From NCBI GenBank assembly GCA_022829145.1, contig CM040746.1, forward strand, positions 2,698,731-2,762,730: DNA of 64,000 bases, read 5' to 3'. The notes beneath the pieces are model-generated. The model saw only the letters and a program-made list of their open reading frames with translations, was not told the origin of the DNA and made no database searches. The position numbers and the translations under genes were made by a program. Below are positions 13,305 through 26,469 of this stretch, one piece after another. Origin of the DNA: Albula goreensis. Taxonomy: Eukaryota > Chordata > Actinopteri > Albuliformes > Albulidae. How positions within the stretch are numbered: the stretch's first letter is position 1; the number at the start of each line of letters is the position of its first letter.

Positions 13305-14322
13305 TTCCCACTATTCTACCCCAGTGTTTTTTACCCTCCTACCCTCTATTCTACCCCAGTGTTAAACCCCCTCACTAAATTTTCTGCCCCAGTGTTTAAC
13401 CCCCCTTACCCACTATTCTGTCCTTGTGTTTTACACCCCAACCAATTTTTTTCTACCCCAGTGTTTAACTCCCTTTCCCACTTTTCTACCCCAGTGTTTA
13501 ACCCCCTTATTCACTTTTCAACCCCAATGTTTACCCCCCTCACTTAATATTCTGTCCCAGTGTTTAACCCCCTGACCACTGTCCTTCCCGAGTGTTTAAC
13601 CCCGCAACCCATTCTTCTTCTGCAGTGTTTTATCCTCTTACCCACTATTCTACCCCAGTGTTTAACCCCCTTTCCCGATATTATACCCTTGTATTTTACC
13701 CTCCAACCCACAATTCTACCCACATGTTTATCACCCTTTCCTGCTTTTCTACCCCAGTGTTTAACCCCCCAATCCACTTTTCTACTCCAGTGTTTTACCC
13801 TCCTACCCAAGATTCTACCCCAGTGTTTAACCCCCTTTCCGCGATTCTTCCTCAGTGTCTAACCCCCCTCATGACTTTTCTACCCCAGTGTTTTACCCCC
13901 TACTCACTCTTCTTCCCCACAGTTTAACCCCCTTTCCCACGATTCTATGCCAGTGTTTACCCCTCTTACTCACTGTCCTTGCCCAGTGTTTAACCCCTTC
14001 CTACAATTCTACTTCAGTGTTTAACCCCCAACCAACGATTCTACCCCAGTATTTAATCCCTTTACTCACTATTTGACCCCAGTTTTTCCACCCCCTTTCC
14101 CATGATTTTTCCCCAGTGTTTACCCCCCTTACTCACTCTTCTGCCCCAGTGATTTAACCACTTACTCACGATTCTACCCCCGTGTTTTACCCTCCTACCC
14201 ACTGTTCTACCCCAGTGTTTAGCCCCCATTCCCGCAATTCTACACCAGTGTTTTACCTTTCTCACTGTCAATTAAACCCCTCTGTTTTACCTTCCTACCC
14301 ACTGTTTTACCCCAGTGTTTAA
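13305..14322 (+). repeat. 1.0-kb dispersed duplication (partner 18003-19012)
   Basis: Near-identical to 18003-19012, offset about 4.70 kb. Landmarks are CCAACCAATTTTTTTC, CCCTGACCACTGTCC, CCCGCAACCCATTC, CCCTTTCCCGATATTAT and the odd TTTCTCACTGTCAATTAAAC. The partner lacks one unit near 18190. Its last third recurs a third time at 19445-19690. Confidence 0.85.
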
Positions 14323-14354
14323 CCCCCCATCCCACGATTCTACTCCAGTGTTTA

Positions 14355-14710
14355 ACCTCCTTGCTTGATATTCTACCCCAATGTTTAACCCCCCATCCCA
14401 CTATTTTACCCCAGTGTTTAACCCCCTTATTCACGATTCTCCCCCAGTGTTAAACCCCCTTACTTAATATTCTGCCCCAGAGTTTAACCCCCCTCACCCA
14501 CGATTCTACCCCAGTGTTTAAGTTCTATTCTACCCCAGTGTTTAACCCCCTTTCCCACGATTCTACCCCAGTGTTTAACCCTCTTTTTCACTTTTCTACC
14601 CTAGTGATTATCCCCCTAACCCACAATTCTTTCTCAGTGTTTAACTCCCTTACCTGTCATTCTACTCTCTTGTTTAACATCCCAACCCACGATTCTACCC
14701 CAGTGTTTAA
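14355..14710 (+). repeat. Dispersed duplication (partner 7315-7730)
   Basis: Second copy of the block at 7315-7730, with the same irregular GTGTTTAAGTTCTATTC unit and one internal deletion of about two units. Confidence 0.8.
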
Positions 14711-17367
14711 TCCCCTTACTCACTTTTCTACCCCAGTGTATAACGCCCGTTCCCGCTATTCTACCCCAGTGTTTCACCCCTTCACTCACGATTCTACCCC
14801 AGTGTTTACCCTCCTTACTCATTATTCTGCCACAGTATTTAACCACTCAACTCATGATTGAACCCCAGTGTTTAACCCCCTTATTCACTTTCCTACGCCA
14901 GTGTTTAACCCACTTACTTAATATTCTGCCCCAGTGTTTAACCCCCCTTACCCACTATTCTACCCTCTTGTTTAACCACCCAACCCAGCATTCTACCTCA
15001 GTGTTTAATCCCTGTACCCACAATTCTACCCCAGTATATCACCCTCCGACCCACAATTCTGTCCCAGTGTTTAACCCCCAACCCACTGTTCTACCCCAGT
15101 GTATCACCCTCCTACCCACTCTACTACCCCAATATTTAAACCCCTTACCCTCTATTCTACCCTTGTGTTTATTCCCCTTTCTAGCTGTTTTACCCCAGTG
15201 TTTTACCCCCTTTCCCACGGTTCTGCCCTCGTGTTTAACCCCCCACCCAACTCTTCTACGCCTGTGTTTAACCCTCCTACCCACTTTTCTACCCCAGTGT
15301 TTTACCCTCCTCCTCACTATTCTTCCCCAGTGTTGAACTCCCTTTCCCACTTTTCTATCGCAGTGTTTACCCCCCTTACTGAATATTCTACCCCAGTGTT
15401 TAACCCCCTCAATCACTATTCTATCCCAGTGTTTAACCCCCTGAGTTAACATTCTAGCCCAGTGTTTAACTCCCCTACCCACCATTCTTCCCTGGTGTTT
15501 AACCCCCCAACCCACTATTCCACCCAAGTGTTTTTGCCCCCTTACTCATTTTTTTACTCCAATGTTTAACCCCCTTACTCACTGTTCTGCCCCAGTGTTT
15601 AACCCTCCCTCCGACTTTTCTTCCCCATTGTTGAAGCCCCTTTCCCACTATTCTTCCCGAGTGTTTAACGCCCCTTACCTACTTATCGACCCTCGTGTTC
15701 AACCCCCCAACCCACGATTCTACCCCATTGTTTTTCCCTCCTACCAAATATTCTGCCCCAGTGTTTTACCCCCTTACCCACTATTCTACCCTCGTATTTA
15801 ATCTCCCAACCCATTATTCTACCCCTGTGTTTAACCCCCCAACCCACTATTCTACCCCTGTGTTTAACCCCCTGTCCCACTCTTCTATGCCTGTGTTTAA
15901 CCATAGAACTGACTTTTCAACCCTTTTGTTTAACCCCCTTATTCACTATTCTTCCCCAGTGTTTAACCCCCTCATTTAAAATTCTGCCCCAGTGTTTACC
16001 CCCCCATACCCACTTTTCTACCCTCGTATTTATTCCCCCAACCCAGGATTCTACCCCAGTGTTCAACCCTCCTACCCACGATTCTACCCCAGTGTTTAAC
16101 CCCCTTTCTCACTTTTCTCCCCCAGTGTTTTATCCCCTTCATTAATATTCTGCCCCAGGGTTAAACCCCCCTCACCCACTATTCTACCCCAGTGTTTAAC
16201 CCCCGTTCCCGCCATTCTGCCCCAGTGTTTAACGCCCTTTCCCACTATCCTACCCCAGTGTTTAACCCCCAACGCATTATTCTACCCCAGTGTTTTACCG
16301 TCCTACCCACGATTCTACCCCAGTGTTGAACCCCATTACCCGCAATTCTACACCAGTGTTTAACGCCCTTCCTCACTATTCTACCCCAGTGTTTAACCCA
16401 TGTTCCCTCTCATCTACCACAGTGTTTAACCACCTTATTCCCTATTCTATTTACCCTCCAACCCACAATTCTACCCCAGTGTTTAACCCCTGGTCTTGCT
16501 CTTCTACCACAGTGTGTAATCCCCTTTCTTAATATTCTGCCCCAGTGATTTAACCCCCCTTTCCCTCTTTTCTGCCCTCGTGTTTCACACCCCAACCCAG
16601 TTTTCTACCCCAGTGTTTAACCGCCGTACTCACGACAGTACCCCTGTGTAACCCTCTTTCCCAATGTTTTACTCCAGAGTTTAACCACCTCTCACACAAT
16701 TCTACCCCAGTGTTTACCCCCCTTACTCACTGTTCTTCCCCAGTGTTTCACCCCCTTTCCCACGATCCTACCCCAGTATTTAACCCCCTTTCCTGCTTTT
16801 CTACCTCAGTGTTTATCCCCCTTATTCATAATTTTACCCCAGTGTTTTTATCCCCTTTACTCACTATTCTACCCTTGTGTTTTACCCCTTTGCCAGTATT
16901 CTACTGAGGTGTTTAACGCCCGTTCCGCTCTTCTACCCTCGTGTTTCACCCTTCCTTAATATTCTGCCCCAGTGTTTAACCCCCTCTCCCACTATTCTTC
17001 CCCAGTGTTTAACACTCTTGCTCAGCATTCTACCCCAGTGTTTAATCCCCCAACCCACATTTCAACCCCAGTGTTTTACCCCCTTTCCCAACATTTTACC
17101 CAACTGTTTCACCCCCTTTGCCACAATTCTACACCAGTGTCAAGCTCCCTTACTCACTATTCTACCCCAGTGATGAACCCCCCATCCCACAATTCTACCC
17201 CAGTGTTTCAAGCCCTAACTCACTCTTCCTCCCCAGTATTTTACCTTTTTCCCACTGTTCTACCCCATTGTTTAACCCCCCAACCAAGGATTCTACCCCA
17301 GTGTTTAACCCTCGAACCCACGATTCTACCCCAGTGTATCACCCTTCTACCCACAATTCTACCCCAG

Positions 17368-18003
17368 TGTTTAACCCTCTTTCCCACTCTTCTACGCCTG
17401 TGTTTAACTCCCCAATCCACTATTTTAGCCCAGTGTCATACCCTCCAACCACTATTCTTCCCCAGTTTTTAACCCCCTTTGCCACAATTCTACCCCAGTT
17501 TCTAACCCTCTTACTTAATATTCTACCCCAATGTTTTACCCACCAACCCACGATTCTTCCCCAGTGTTTAACCCCCTTACCCACTTTTCTACCATCGTGT
17601 TTAACCCCCCAACCCAGGATTCTACCCCACTGTTCAACCCTCCTACCCACGATTCTACCCCAGTGTCTCATCCCTTACTTAATATTTTACCCCAGTATTT
17701 CAACCCCTTACACACGATTCTACCTCAGTGTTTAACCCCCTTTCCCACGATTCTACGCCTGTGTTTCACCCCCAACCCACGATTCTACCCCAGTGTTTAA
17801 CCCCCTTTCCCACTTTTCTACCCCAGTGTTTCCCCCACTTACTCACTTTTCTTGCCCAGTGTTTAACCCCCTTACCAACAACTCTACCCCTGTATTTAAC
17901 CCACTTACACACAATTCTACGTCAGTGTTTAACCCCCCTACCCACTATTTTACCCCAGTGTTTAACCCTCCTACCCACTATTTTACCCCATTGTTGAACC
18001 CCC
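17368..18003 (+). repeat. Dispersed duplication (partner 5327-6065)
   Basis: Same variant order as 5327-6065. It runs directly into the 18003-19012 block, so two separately matching segments abut here, showing mosaic assembly of the array from older pieces. Confidence 0.8.
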
Positions 18004-19012
18004 TTTCCCACTATTCTACCCCAGTGTTTTTTACCCTCCTACCCACGATTCTACCCCAGTGTTTCACCCCGCTCCCTCTGTTTTACCCCAGTGTTAAACC
18101 CCCTCACTAAATTTTCTGCCCCAGTGTTTAACCCCCCTTACCCACTATTCTGCCCTTGTGTTTTACACCCCAACCAATTTTTTTCTACCCCAGTGTTTAA
18201 CCCCTGTTCCCGCTTTTCAACCCCAGTGTTTACCCCCCTCACTTAATATTCTGTCCCAGTGGTTAACCCACTGACCACTGTCCTTTCCGAGTGTTTAACC
18301 CCGCAACCTATTCTTCTTCTGCAGTGTTTTATCCTCCTACCCACTATTCTACCCCAGTGTTTAACCCCCTTTCCCGATATTATACCTTTGTATTTTACCC
18401 GCCAACCCACAATTCTACCCACATGTTTATCACCCTTTCCTGCTTTTCTACCCCAGTGTTTAACCCCCCAATCCACTATTCTACTCCAGTGTTTTACCCT
18501 CCTACCCAAGATTCTACCCCAGTGTTTAACCCCCTTTCCCGCGATTCTTCCTCAGTGTCTAACCCCCCTCATGACTTTTCTACCCCAGTGTTTTACCCCT
18601 ACTCACTCTTCTTCCCCACTGTTTAACCCCCTTCCCACTTTTCTAAGCCAGTGTTTACCCCTCTTACTCACTGTCCTTGCCCAGTGTTTAACCCCTTCCT
18701 ACAATTCTACTTCAGTGTTTAACCCCAACCAACGATTCTACCCCAGTATTTAATCCCTTTACTCACGATTTGACCCCAGTTTTTCCACCCCCTTTCCCAT
18801 GATTTTTCCCCAGTGTTTACCCCCCTTACTCACTCTTCTGCCCCAGTGATTTAACCACTTACTCACAATTCTACCCCCGTGTTTTACCCTCCTACCCACT
18901 GTTCTACCCCAGTGTTTAGCCCCCATTCCCGCAATTCTACACCAGTGTTTTACCTTTCTCACTGTCAATTAAACCCCTCTGTTTTACCTTCCTACCCACT
19001 GTTTTACCCCAG
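18003..19012 (+). repeat. 1.0-kb dispersed duplication (partner 13305-14322)
   Basis: Second copy of the block at 13305-14322, one unit shorter near 18190. Otherwise it shows only scattered substitutions and C-run indels. Confidence 0.85.
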
Positions 19013-19726
19013 TGTTTCACCCCTGTTCCCTCTTTTCTACTCCAGTGTTTAGCCCCATTTCCAACTATTCTACCAGTGTTTACCCCCCTTACTCACTTTT
19101 CTTGTCCAGTGTTTAACCCCCTCAATCAGTATTCTGCCCCAGTGTTTTACCCTCCTACCCACAATTCTACCCCAGTGTTTAACCCCCTTTCCAACTATTC
19201 TACCCCAGTGTTAACCCCCTTACTCACTTTTCTTGCCCAGTGTTTAACCCCCTCAATCAGTATTCTTCTCCAGTGTTTTACCCTCCTACCCAAGATTCTA
19301 CCCCAGTGTTTAACCCCCTTTCCCACTTTTCTACGGCAGTGTTTACCCCTCTTACTCACTATCCTTGCCCAGTTTTTAACCCCCTTCCCACGATCCTACT
19401 CCAGTATTTAACCCCCAAACAACGATTCTACCCCAGTATTTAATCCCCTTCCTCACTATTTGACCCCAGTTTTTCACCCCCTTTCCCATGATTTTTCCCC
19501 AGTGTTTACCTCCCTTACTCACTTTTCTGCCCCAGTGATTTAACCACTTACTCACGATTCTACCCCCGTGTTTTACCCTCCTACCCACTGTTCTACCCCA
19601 GTGTTTAGCCCCCATTCCCGCAATTCTACACCAGTGTTTTACCTTTCTCACTGTCAATTAAACCCCTCTGTTTTACCTTCCTACCCACTGTTTTACCCCA
19701 GTGTTTAACCCCCCATCCCACGATTC

Positions 19727-20190
19727 TACCCCAGTGTTCAACCCTCTTATTCACTATTCTACCCCAGTGTTTAACCCCTTCACTCACTATTCTACCCCAG
19801 TGTTTTACCTTTCAACCCACGATTGTACCGAAGTGTTTAACCCCTGTTCCCACCTTACTCACAATGCTACCCCAGTGTTTTACCCTCCCACTATTCTTCC
19901 CTAGTGTTTAACCCCTCAACCCACTATTCTACCCCAGTGTTTAACTCCCTTTCCCCCTATTCTTCCCCAGTGTTTAACCCCCTTACTTGCAATTCTACCC
20001 CAGTGTTTGACCTCCTTTTCTTCTTTTCTGCCTTGGTTTTTAACTCAAGATTCTATCCCAGTTTTTAACTCCCCCACCCATGATTCTAGCTCCGTGTTTT
20101 TGCCTCCTTCCCACTATTCTCCCGCAGTTTTTAATCCCCGTTCCCGCAATTCTACCCCAGTGTTTATTCCCCAAACCCACAATTCTACCC
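19727..20190 (+). repeat. Dispersed duplication (partner 12027-12530)
   Basis: Second copy of 12027-12530, with one full unit missing after the first unit and a shorter CCCTCCCACTATTC unit. Confidence 0.85.
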
Positions 20191-21599
20191 CAGAATTTAA
20201 CCCACTTTCTCACAATTCTACCCCCGTGTTTAACCCCTGTTCCTGCTCTTCTACACCAGTGTTTAACCTTTTTCACTCTTTTCTTCCCGTGTTTTACCCT
20301 CCTACCCACTATTTTACCCCAGTGTTTTACCCCCATTCCTGCAATTCTACCCCAGTGTTTTACCCACTTGCTTAATATTCTTCCCCAGTGTTTAACCCCC
20401 CTTACCCAGTCTTCTACCCCAATGTTTAAACCCCCATCCCACAATTCTACCCCACTGTTTAGCTCCCTTCCCCACTATTCGACCCCAGTGTTGAACCCCC
20501 CAACCCACCTTTCCACCCCAGTGTTTTGCCCCCCATCTCACTTTTCTACCCCAGTGTTTAACCCTCTGTTTTTCCTGATTCTATCCGAGTTTTTGACCCC
20601 CTTACTCTCACTGTTATACTCCAGTATTTAATCCCCCAACCTATTTTTCATCCCCGGTGTTTAATCCACCAACCCACTTCCCTTCCCTATGTTTTAACCC
20701 CCTACCTACAATTCTACCCCAATGTTTAACCCCTTACTAACATTCTACCCCTCTATTTCACCCCCTTTCCCAATATTTTGCCCTCGTGTTTAACCCCCTT
20801 TGCCACAATTCTACCCCACTGTTTAGCTCCCTTACCCAGTATTTGACCCCAGTATTTAACCCCCCTACCCACCATTAAACACCAGTGTTTAACCCCTATT
20901 CACTTTTCAACCCCAGTGTTTACCTCCCTCACTTAATATTCTGTCCCATTGTTTAACCCCCTGACCACTGTCCTTCCCGAGTGTTTAACCCCGCAACCCA
21001 TTTTTCTACTGCAGTGTTTTACCCTCCAACCCACAATTCTACCCACATGTTTATCACCCTTTCCTGCTTTTGTATCTCAGTGTTTAACCCCCCAATCCAC
21101 TATTGTACTCCAGTGTTTCACCCCCTTACGCACGATTCTACCCCATTGTTCAACCCCTTTACTCACTGTTCTACCCCAGTGTTTAACCCCCCAACCCACG
21201 ATTCTACCCCAGTGTTTAACCCCCTGACTCCCTATTCTCCCGCAGTGTTTAACCCCCGTTCCCGCTTTTCTACGCCAGTGTTTAACCCTCTTATTCACAA
21301 TTCTACCCCAATGTTAAACTCCTTGCTCACAATTCTACCCGTGTTTAACCCCCTTTTCCACGATTCGACCCCAGTGTTTAACCCCCCAACCCACTATTCT
21401 TCCCCAGTGTGTGACCCTCCTACCCACGATTCTACCCCAGTGTTTAATCCCTTTACCCGCGATTCTACACCAGTGTTTAACCAACCCCTCTTATTCACGA
21501 TTCTACCCCAGTGTTTAACCCCCTCACTCACCATTCTGTTTTACCCTCCAACCCATTATTCTACCCCAGTGTTAAACCCCTGTTCCCGCTCTTCTTCCA

Positions 21600-22300
21600 C
21601 AGTGTTTAACCCCATACTTAATATTCTTCCCCAGTGTTTAACCCCCCATCCCACTATTCTACACCCATGTTTTTGCCCCAACCCAGTCTTCTACCCCAGT
21701 GTTTTACCCTCCTAACCAGTATTCTACCCCAGTTTTTAACCCCACAACCTGCGATTCTACCCCAGTTTTTTACCCTCCTACCCACCATTTTACCCCAGTG
21801 TTTCACCCCCTTATCCGCTATTCCACACCAATGTTTAACCCCCTCACTCACTATTCTACCCCAGTTTTTACCCTCTTATTCGCTATTCTACCCCAGTGTT
21901 TCACCCCCTTATCCGCTATTCCACACCAATGTTTAACCACCTTACTCACTATTCTACCCCAGTGTTTAACCCCCTTACTCCCTATTCTACTTCATTGTTT
22001 TAGCCCCTTCCTCACTTTTCTACCCCAGTGTTAAGCCCCCCTTATGCACAATTCCATCCTCGTGTTTAACCCCCCAAAACACAATTCTACCCCGGTGTTT
22101 AACCCCTTTTCCCGCTCTTCTACCCCAGTTTTTAACCGCCCAACCCAGTTTTCTACCCCAGTGTTTTACCCTCCTACCCACGATCCACCCCAGTGTTTCA
22201 GCCCCTTTCTCACTCTTCTACCCCAGTGTTAAACCCCCGTTCCCACTTTTCTACCCCAGTGTTTAACTCTCTTATTCATGATTCTACCCCAGTGTTTAAC
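21600..22300 (+). repeat. Paralogue of the gap-flanking region (partner 50395-51575)
   Basis: The order of variants (CCACACCCATGTTTTTGCCCC type, CCTCCTAACCAGTATTC, CCCTCCTACCCACCATTTT, TTAGCCCCTTCCTC, CTTATGCACAATTCC, CCCCCAAAACACAATTC) is repeated on both sides of the 500-N gap at 50395-50768 and 51295-51575. It therefore acts as a template for what the gap should contain. Confidence 0.8.
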
Positions 22301-23189
22301 CCCCCAACCCACAATTCTACCCCAGTGTTTTACCCCTTTTCCCACTCTTCGACCCCAGTATTTTATCCCCTTACTCGCTATTATTCCCCAGTGTTTAACC
22401 CCCAAACCCATTATTGTTCCTCAGTGTTTTTGCCTCCTACCCACTATTCTTCCCCAGTGTTTAACCTCCTCACTCATGATTCTTCCTCAGTGTTTACCCT
22501 CCTACCCACTATTCTACCCCTGTGTTTAACCCCCTTTCCACGATTCTCCCTGTGTTTAACCCCCTTCCCGATTTTACCTTTGTTGAACCCTCCAACCCAC
22601 GATTCTTCCCCAGTGTTTAACCCCTTTACCCACAATTCTACCCCAGTGTTTAACCCCCTACCCACTAATCTCCCCCAGTGTTTACCCCTCCTACCTTTTT
22701 ACCCCTTTATTTGAACCCCTTACACGCCGATTCTACCTCAGTGTTTAACCCCCTTTCCCATGATTCCACCCCAGTGTTTAACCCCCTTACTTTATATTCT
22801 GCACCAGTGTTTAACCCCCTACCCACTAATCTCCCCAGTGTTTACCCCTCCTACCCACTTTTCTACCCCTTTGTTGAACCCCCTTTCCCACGATTCTACC
22901 CCAGTGTCCAACCCCCATACTTAATATTCTGCCCCAGTGTTTAACGCCCCTTACCCACTTATCTACCCTTGTGTTTAACCCCCCAACCCACTTTTCTACT
23001 TCAGTGTTTTACCCTCCTACCCACTATTCTGCCCCAGTGTTTAACTCCTTTTATAGCTATTCTACCCCAGTGTTTTACTCCCTTACCCACTATTCTACCT
23101 TCGCTTTTAACCTCCCAACCCATTGTTCTTCCGCTGTCTTTAACCCCCTTTCTCAGTATTCTACCACTGTGTTTAACCCCCCAACCCAC

Positions 23190-23850
23190 TGTTCTACCCC
23201 AGTGTTGACCCCTCTTTCTCATTGTTCTACCCCAGTGTTCCACCACACAACTCACTTTTCAACCCTTTTGTTTAACCCCCTTCTTCACTATTTTTCCCCA
23301 GTGTTTCACCCCCTTTTTTAAAATTCTGCCCCAGTGTTTAACCCCCTTTCCTACAATTCTACTCCAGTGTCTAACACCCTTACTTAATATTCTACCCCAG
23401 TGTTTAACCCCCTCAATCACTTTTCTACCCCAGTGTTTTACCCCCATTCCCACAATTCAACCCCTGTGTTTAACCCTTGTTCCCTCTATTCTACCCCAGT
23501 GTTTTAACCCCGTATTCATTTTTCTACCCTGTGTTTAATCCTGTTGTAATATTCTGCCCCTCAGTGTATAACCCCCATTAACCACAATTCTACCCTCATA
23601 TTTAACCCCCCAACCGACTATTCTACCCCAGTGTTTAACCCTCTTTCCCACTCTTCTACGCCTGTGTTTAACTCCCCAATCCACTATTTTTGCCCAGTGT
23701 CTAACCCTCCAACCACTATTCTTCCCCAGTTTTTTACCCCCTTTGCCACAATTCTACCCCAGTCTCTAAACCTCTTACTTAATATTCTACCCCAATGTTT
23801 TACCCACCAACCCACTTTTCTACCCCAGTGTTTTACCCTCCTACCCATTA
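23190..23850 (+). repeat. Dispersed duplication (partner 4885-5560)
   Basis: Second copy of 4885-5560, with several small indels (for example GTTGTAATATTC for GTTACTTAATATTC). Confidence 0.8.
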
Positions 23851-25160
23851 TTGTACCCCAGTGTTTAACCACTGTTCCCGTGATTCTTCCCCAGTGTTTA
23901 ACCCCCCCTTACCCAATTTTCAACCATCGTGTTTAACCCCCCAACCCAGGATTCTACCCCAGTGTTCAACCCTCCTACTCACTATTCTTCGCCAGTGTCT
24001 CACCCTCTTACTTCATATTTTACCCCAGTGTTTAACCCCCTTACACACGATTCTACCTCAGTGTTTAACTCCCTTTCCCACGATTCTACCCCAGTGTTTA
24101 ACCCTCTTTTTCACTTTTCTACCCTAGTGTTTAACCGCCTCATCACCATTCTCCTCCAGTGTTTTACCCTCCTACCCAAGATTCTACCCCAGTGTTTAAC
24201 CCCCTTTCCCGCGATTCTTCCTCAGTGTCTTACCCCCCTCATGACTTTTCTACCCCAGTGTTTTACCCCCTACTCACGATCCTTGCCCAGTGTTTAACCC
24301 CCTTCCTACAATTCTACTCCAGTGTTTAACCCCCCAACCAACGATTCTACCCCAGTATTTAATCCCTTTACTCACTATTTGACCCCAGTTTTTCCAACCC
24401 TTTTCCCATGATTTTTCCCCAGTGTTTACCCCCCTTACTCACTCTTCTGCCCCAGTGATTTAACCACTTACTCACGATTGTACCCCCATGTTTTAGCCTC
24501 CTACCCATTATTCTACCCCAGTGTTTAACCACAGCTCCTGCGATTCTTCCCCAGTGTTTAACCCCCCTTACCCACTATTCTACCATCGTGTTTAACCCCC
24601 CAACCCAGGATTCTACCCCAGTGTTCAACCCTCCTACTCACTATTCTTCGCCAGTGTCTCACCCTCTTACTTCATATTTTACCCCAGTGTTTAACTCCCT
24701 TACACACGATTCTACCTCAGTGTTTAACCCCCTTTCCCACGATTCTACCGTCGTGTTTAACCCCATTTCCCACTCTTATACGCCGGTATTTAACCCCCCA
24801 ACCCACGATTCTACCCCAGTGTTTAACCCCCTTTCCCACTCTTCTACCCAAGTGTTTCACCCCCCAACCCACGATTCTACCCCAGTGTTTAACCCCCTTT
24901 CCCACTTTTCTACCCCAGTGTTTACCCCCCTGACTCGCGATTCTTGCCCAGTGTTTAACCCCTTTACCAACAATTCTACCCCGGTAATTAACCCACTTAC
25001 ACACGATTCTACGTCAGTGTTTAACCCCCTGACTTCATATTCTGCACCAGTGTTTAACCCCCCTACCCACGAATCTCCCTCAATGTTTACCCCTCCTTCC
25101 CACTTTTCTACCCCTTTGTTGAACCCCCTTTCCCACGATTCTACCCCATTGTCCGACCCC

Positions 25161-25207
25161 CTTACTTAATATTAATTAATTAATATTAATATTAATTACT
25201 TTAATGT
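25161..25207. repeat. AT-rich micro-expansion inside a minisatellite unit
   Basis: A unit of the CTTACTTAATATTC type contains an extra ~40 bp of TTAAT/ATTAAT repetition before returning to the normal GTTCTGCCGCAG. It is the only such expansion seen in block 1, and no other copy of this unit type shows it. Simple-sequence slippage starting from TTAATATTAA is the straightforward reading. Confidence 0.85.
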
Positions 25208-26469
25208 TCTGCCGCAGTGTTTAACGCCACTTACCCACTTATCTACTCCAGTGTTCAACTCCCCAACCCACTATTCTACCCCAGTGTTTTACCCTCCTAC
25301 CCACTATTCTTCTCCAGTGTTTATTCTACTCCCTTTCCCACGATTCTACCCCAGTGTTCATCCCCCTTCCCCACTATTCTACCCCAGTGTCTAACCCCCT
25401 TACTTAGTGTTCTACCCCAGTGTTGAACCCCCTTACCCACTTATCTACCCTCGTGTTTAACCCCCAACCGCAATTCAACTCAAGCTTTTAACCCCTTACT
25501 CACGATTTTACCCCAGTGTTTAATCCCCTTTCCCACTCTTCTTCTCCAGTGTTTACCCCCCTTACTCAATTTCCTTGTCCACTGTTGAACGCCCTTTCTC
25601 ACGATTTTACCCCAGTGTTTAACACACGTTCCCGCTTTTCTACCCCAGTGTTTAACCCCCTCACTCACGATTCTTCCCCAGTGTTTTACCCTCCTACCCA
25701 TTATTCTACCCCTGTGTTTAACCCCCTTTCCCACTGTTCTATGCCTGTGTTAAACCCCCCTTAACCCACTATTTTTGCCCCGTGTTTTCCCCCCTACCCA
25801 CTATTGTACCCCAGTGTTTAACCCTCCCTCCGACTTTTCTTCCCCATTGTTGAACCTACATTGTTCTACAGGAAGAGGACATGGTTTACTGCTGTTTTAA
25901 CAGAAAAAGTGGAAAATTTTGGTGGCATCCCATGTTTTCACATTCTGGAGGTGAGGCCATAGTCTTTTGTCTTTTTATGATTTTCGGTAAAATACACTTT
26001 TCACATTTACATGACTTAGAACCATTCCTGGCAACTCAATACCCTTTAGATAGGAATTGAACATGGTTCACTCCTCTTTTAACAGAAAAAGTGGAAAATT
26101 TTGGTGGCATCCCATTTTTTCACATTCTGGAGGTAAGGCTAAAGTCTTTTGTCTTTTTCTGATTTTCGGTAAAATACATTTTTCGCATTTACATGCCTTA
26201 GAACCATTCCCTGCAACTCAATACCCCTTAGATAGGAAGTGCACATGGTTTACCACTGTTTTAACAGAAAAAGTGGAAAATTTTGGTGGCATCCCATTTT
26301 GTCACTGTCTGGAGGTAAGGCTATAGTCTTTTGTCTTTTCTGGTTTTCGGTAAAATACACTTTTCACATTTACATGACTTAGAACCATTCCTTGCAACTC
26401 AATACCCCTTCTCCAGGAAGTGGACATGGTTTACTTCTGTTTTAACAGAAAAAGTGGAAAATTTTGGTG

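Larger units (their letters stand above)
1..25862. repeat. 33-bp minisatellite array, block 1
   Basis: Continuous tandem array, about 780 units, starting before the window. The consensus 33-mer can be written as three consecutive 11-mers: TTCTACCCCAG, TGTTTAACCCC, CTTACCCACTA. The first two thirds are conserved. The last third varies among recurrent types (CTTACCCACTA, CTTTCCCACGA, CCAACCCACTA, TCCTACCCACT, CGTTCCCGCTA, CTTACTTAATA, CTTATTCACGA). The + strand is pyrimidine-rich, with G almost only in CAGTG. Because 33 is divisible by three, two forward frames (11-residue periods such as STPVFNPLTHY and ILPQCLTPLPT) and one reverse frame (GRIVGKGVKHW) stay open for long stretches. The third forward frame is closed by TAA in every unit. 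No start context, splice signal or non-repetitive domain supports a gene. I do not recognise the family by name. Confidence 0.97.

Noticed and set aside
1..25862. CRISPR array, from regular ~33-bp repetition
   Set aside because: The whole period is repeated with graded variants. There are no conserved direct repeats alternating with unique spacers, no cas genes, and the context is eukaryotic.
1..25862. True telomere repeats
   Set aside because: TAACCC-like motifs occur, but never as contiguous CCCTAA hexamer runs; the period is 33 bp.
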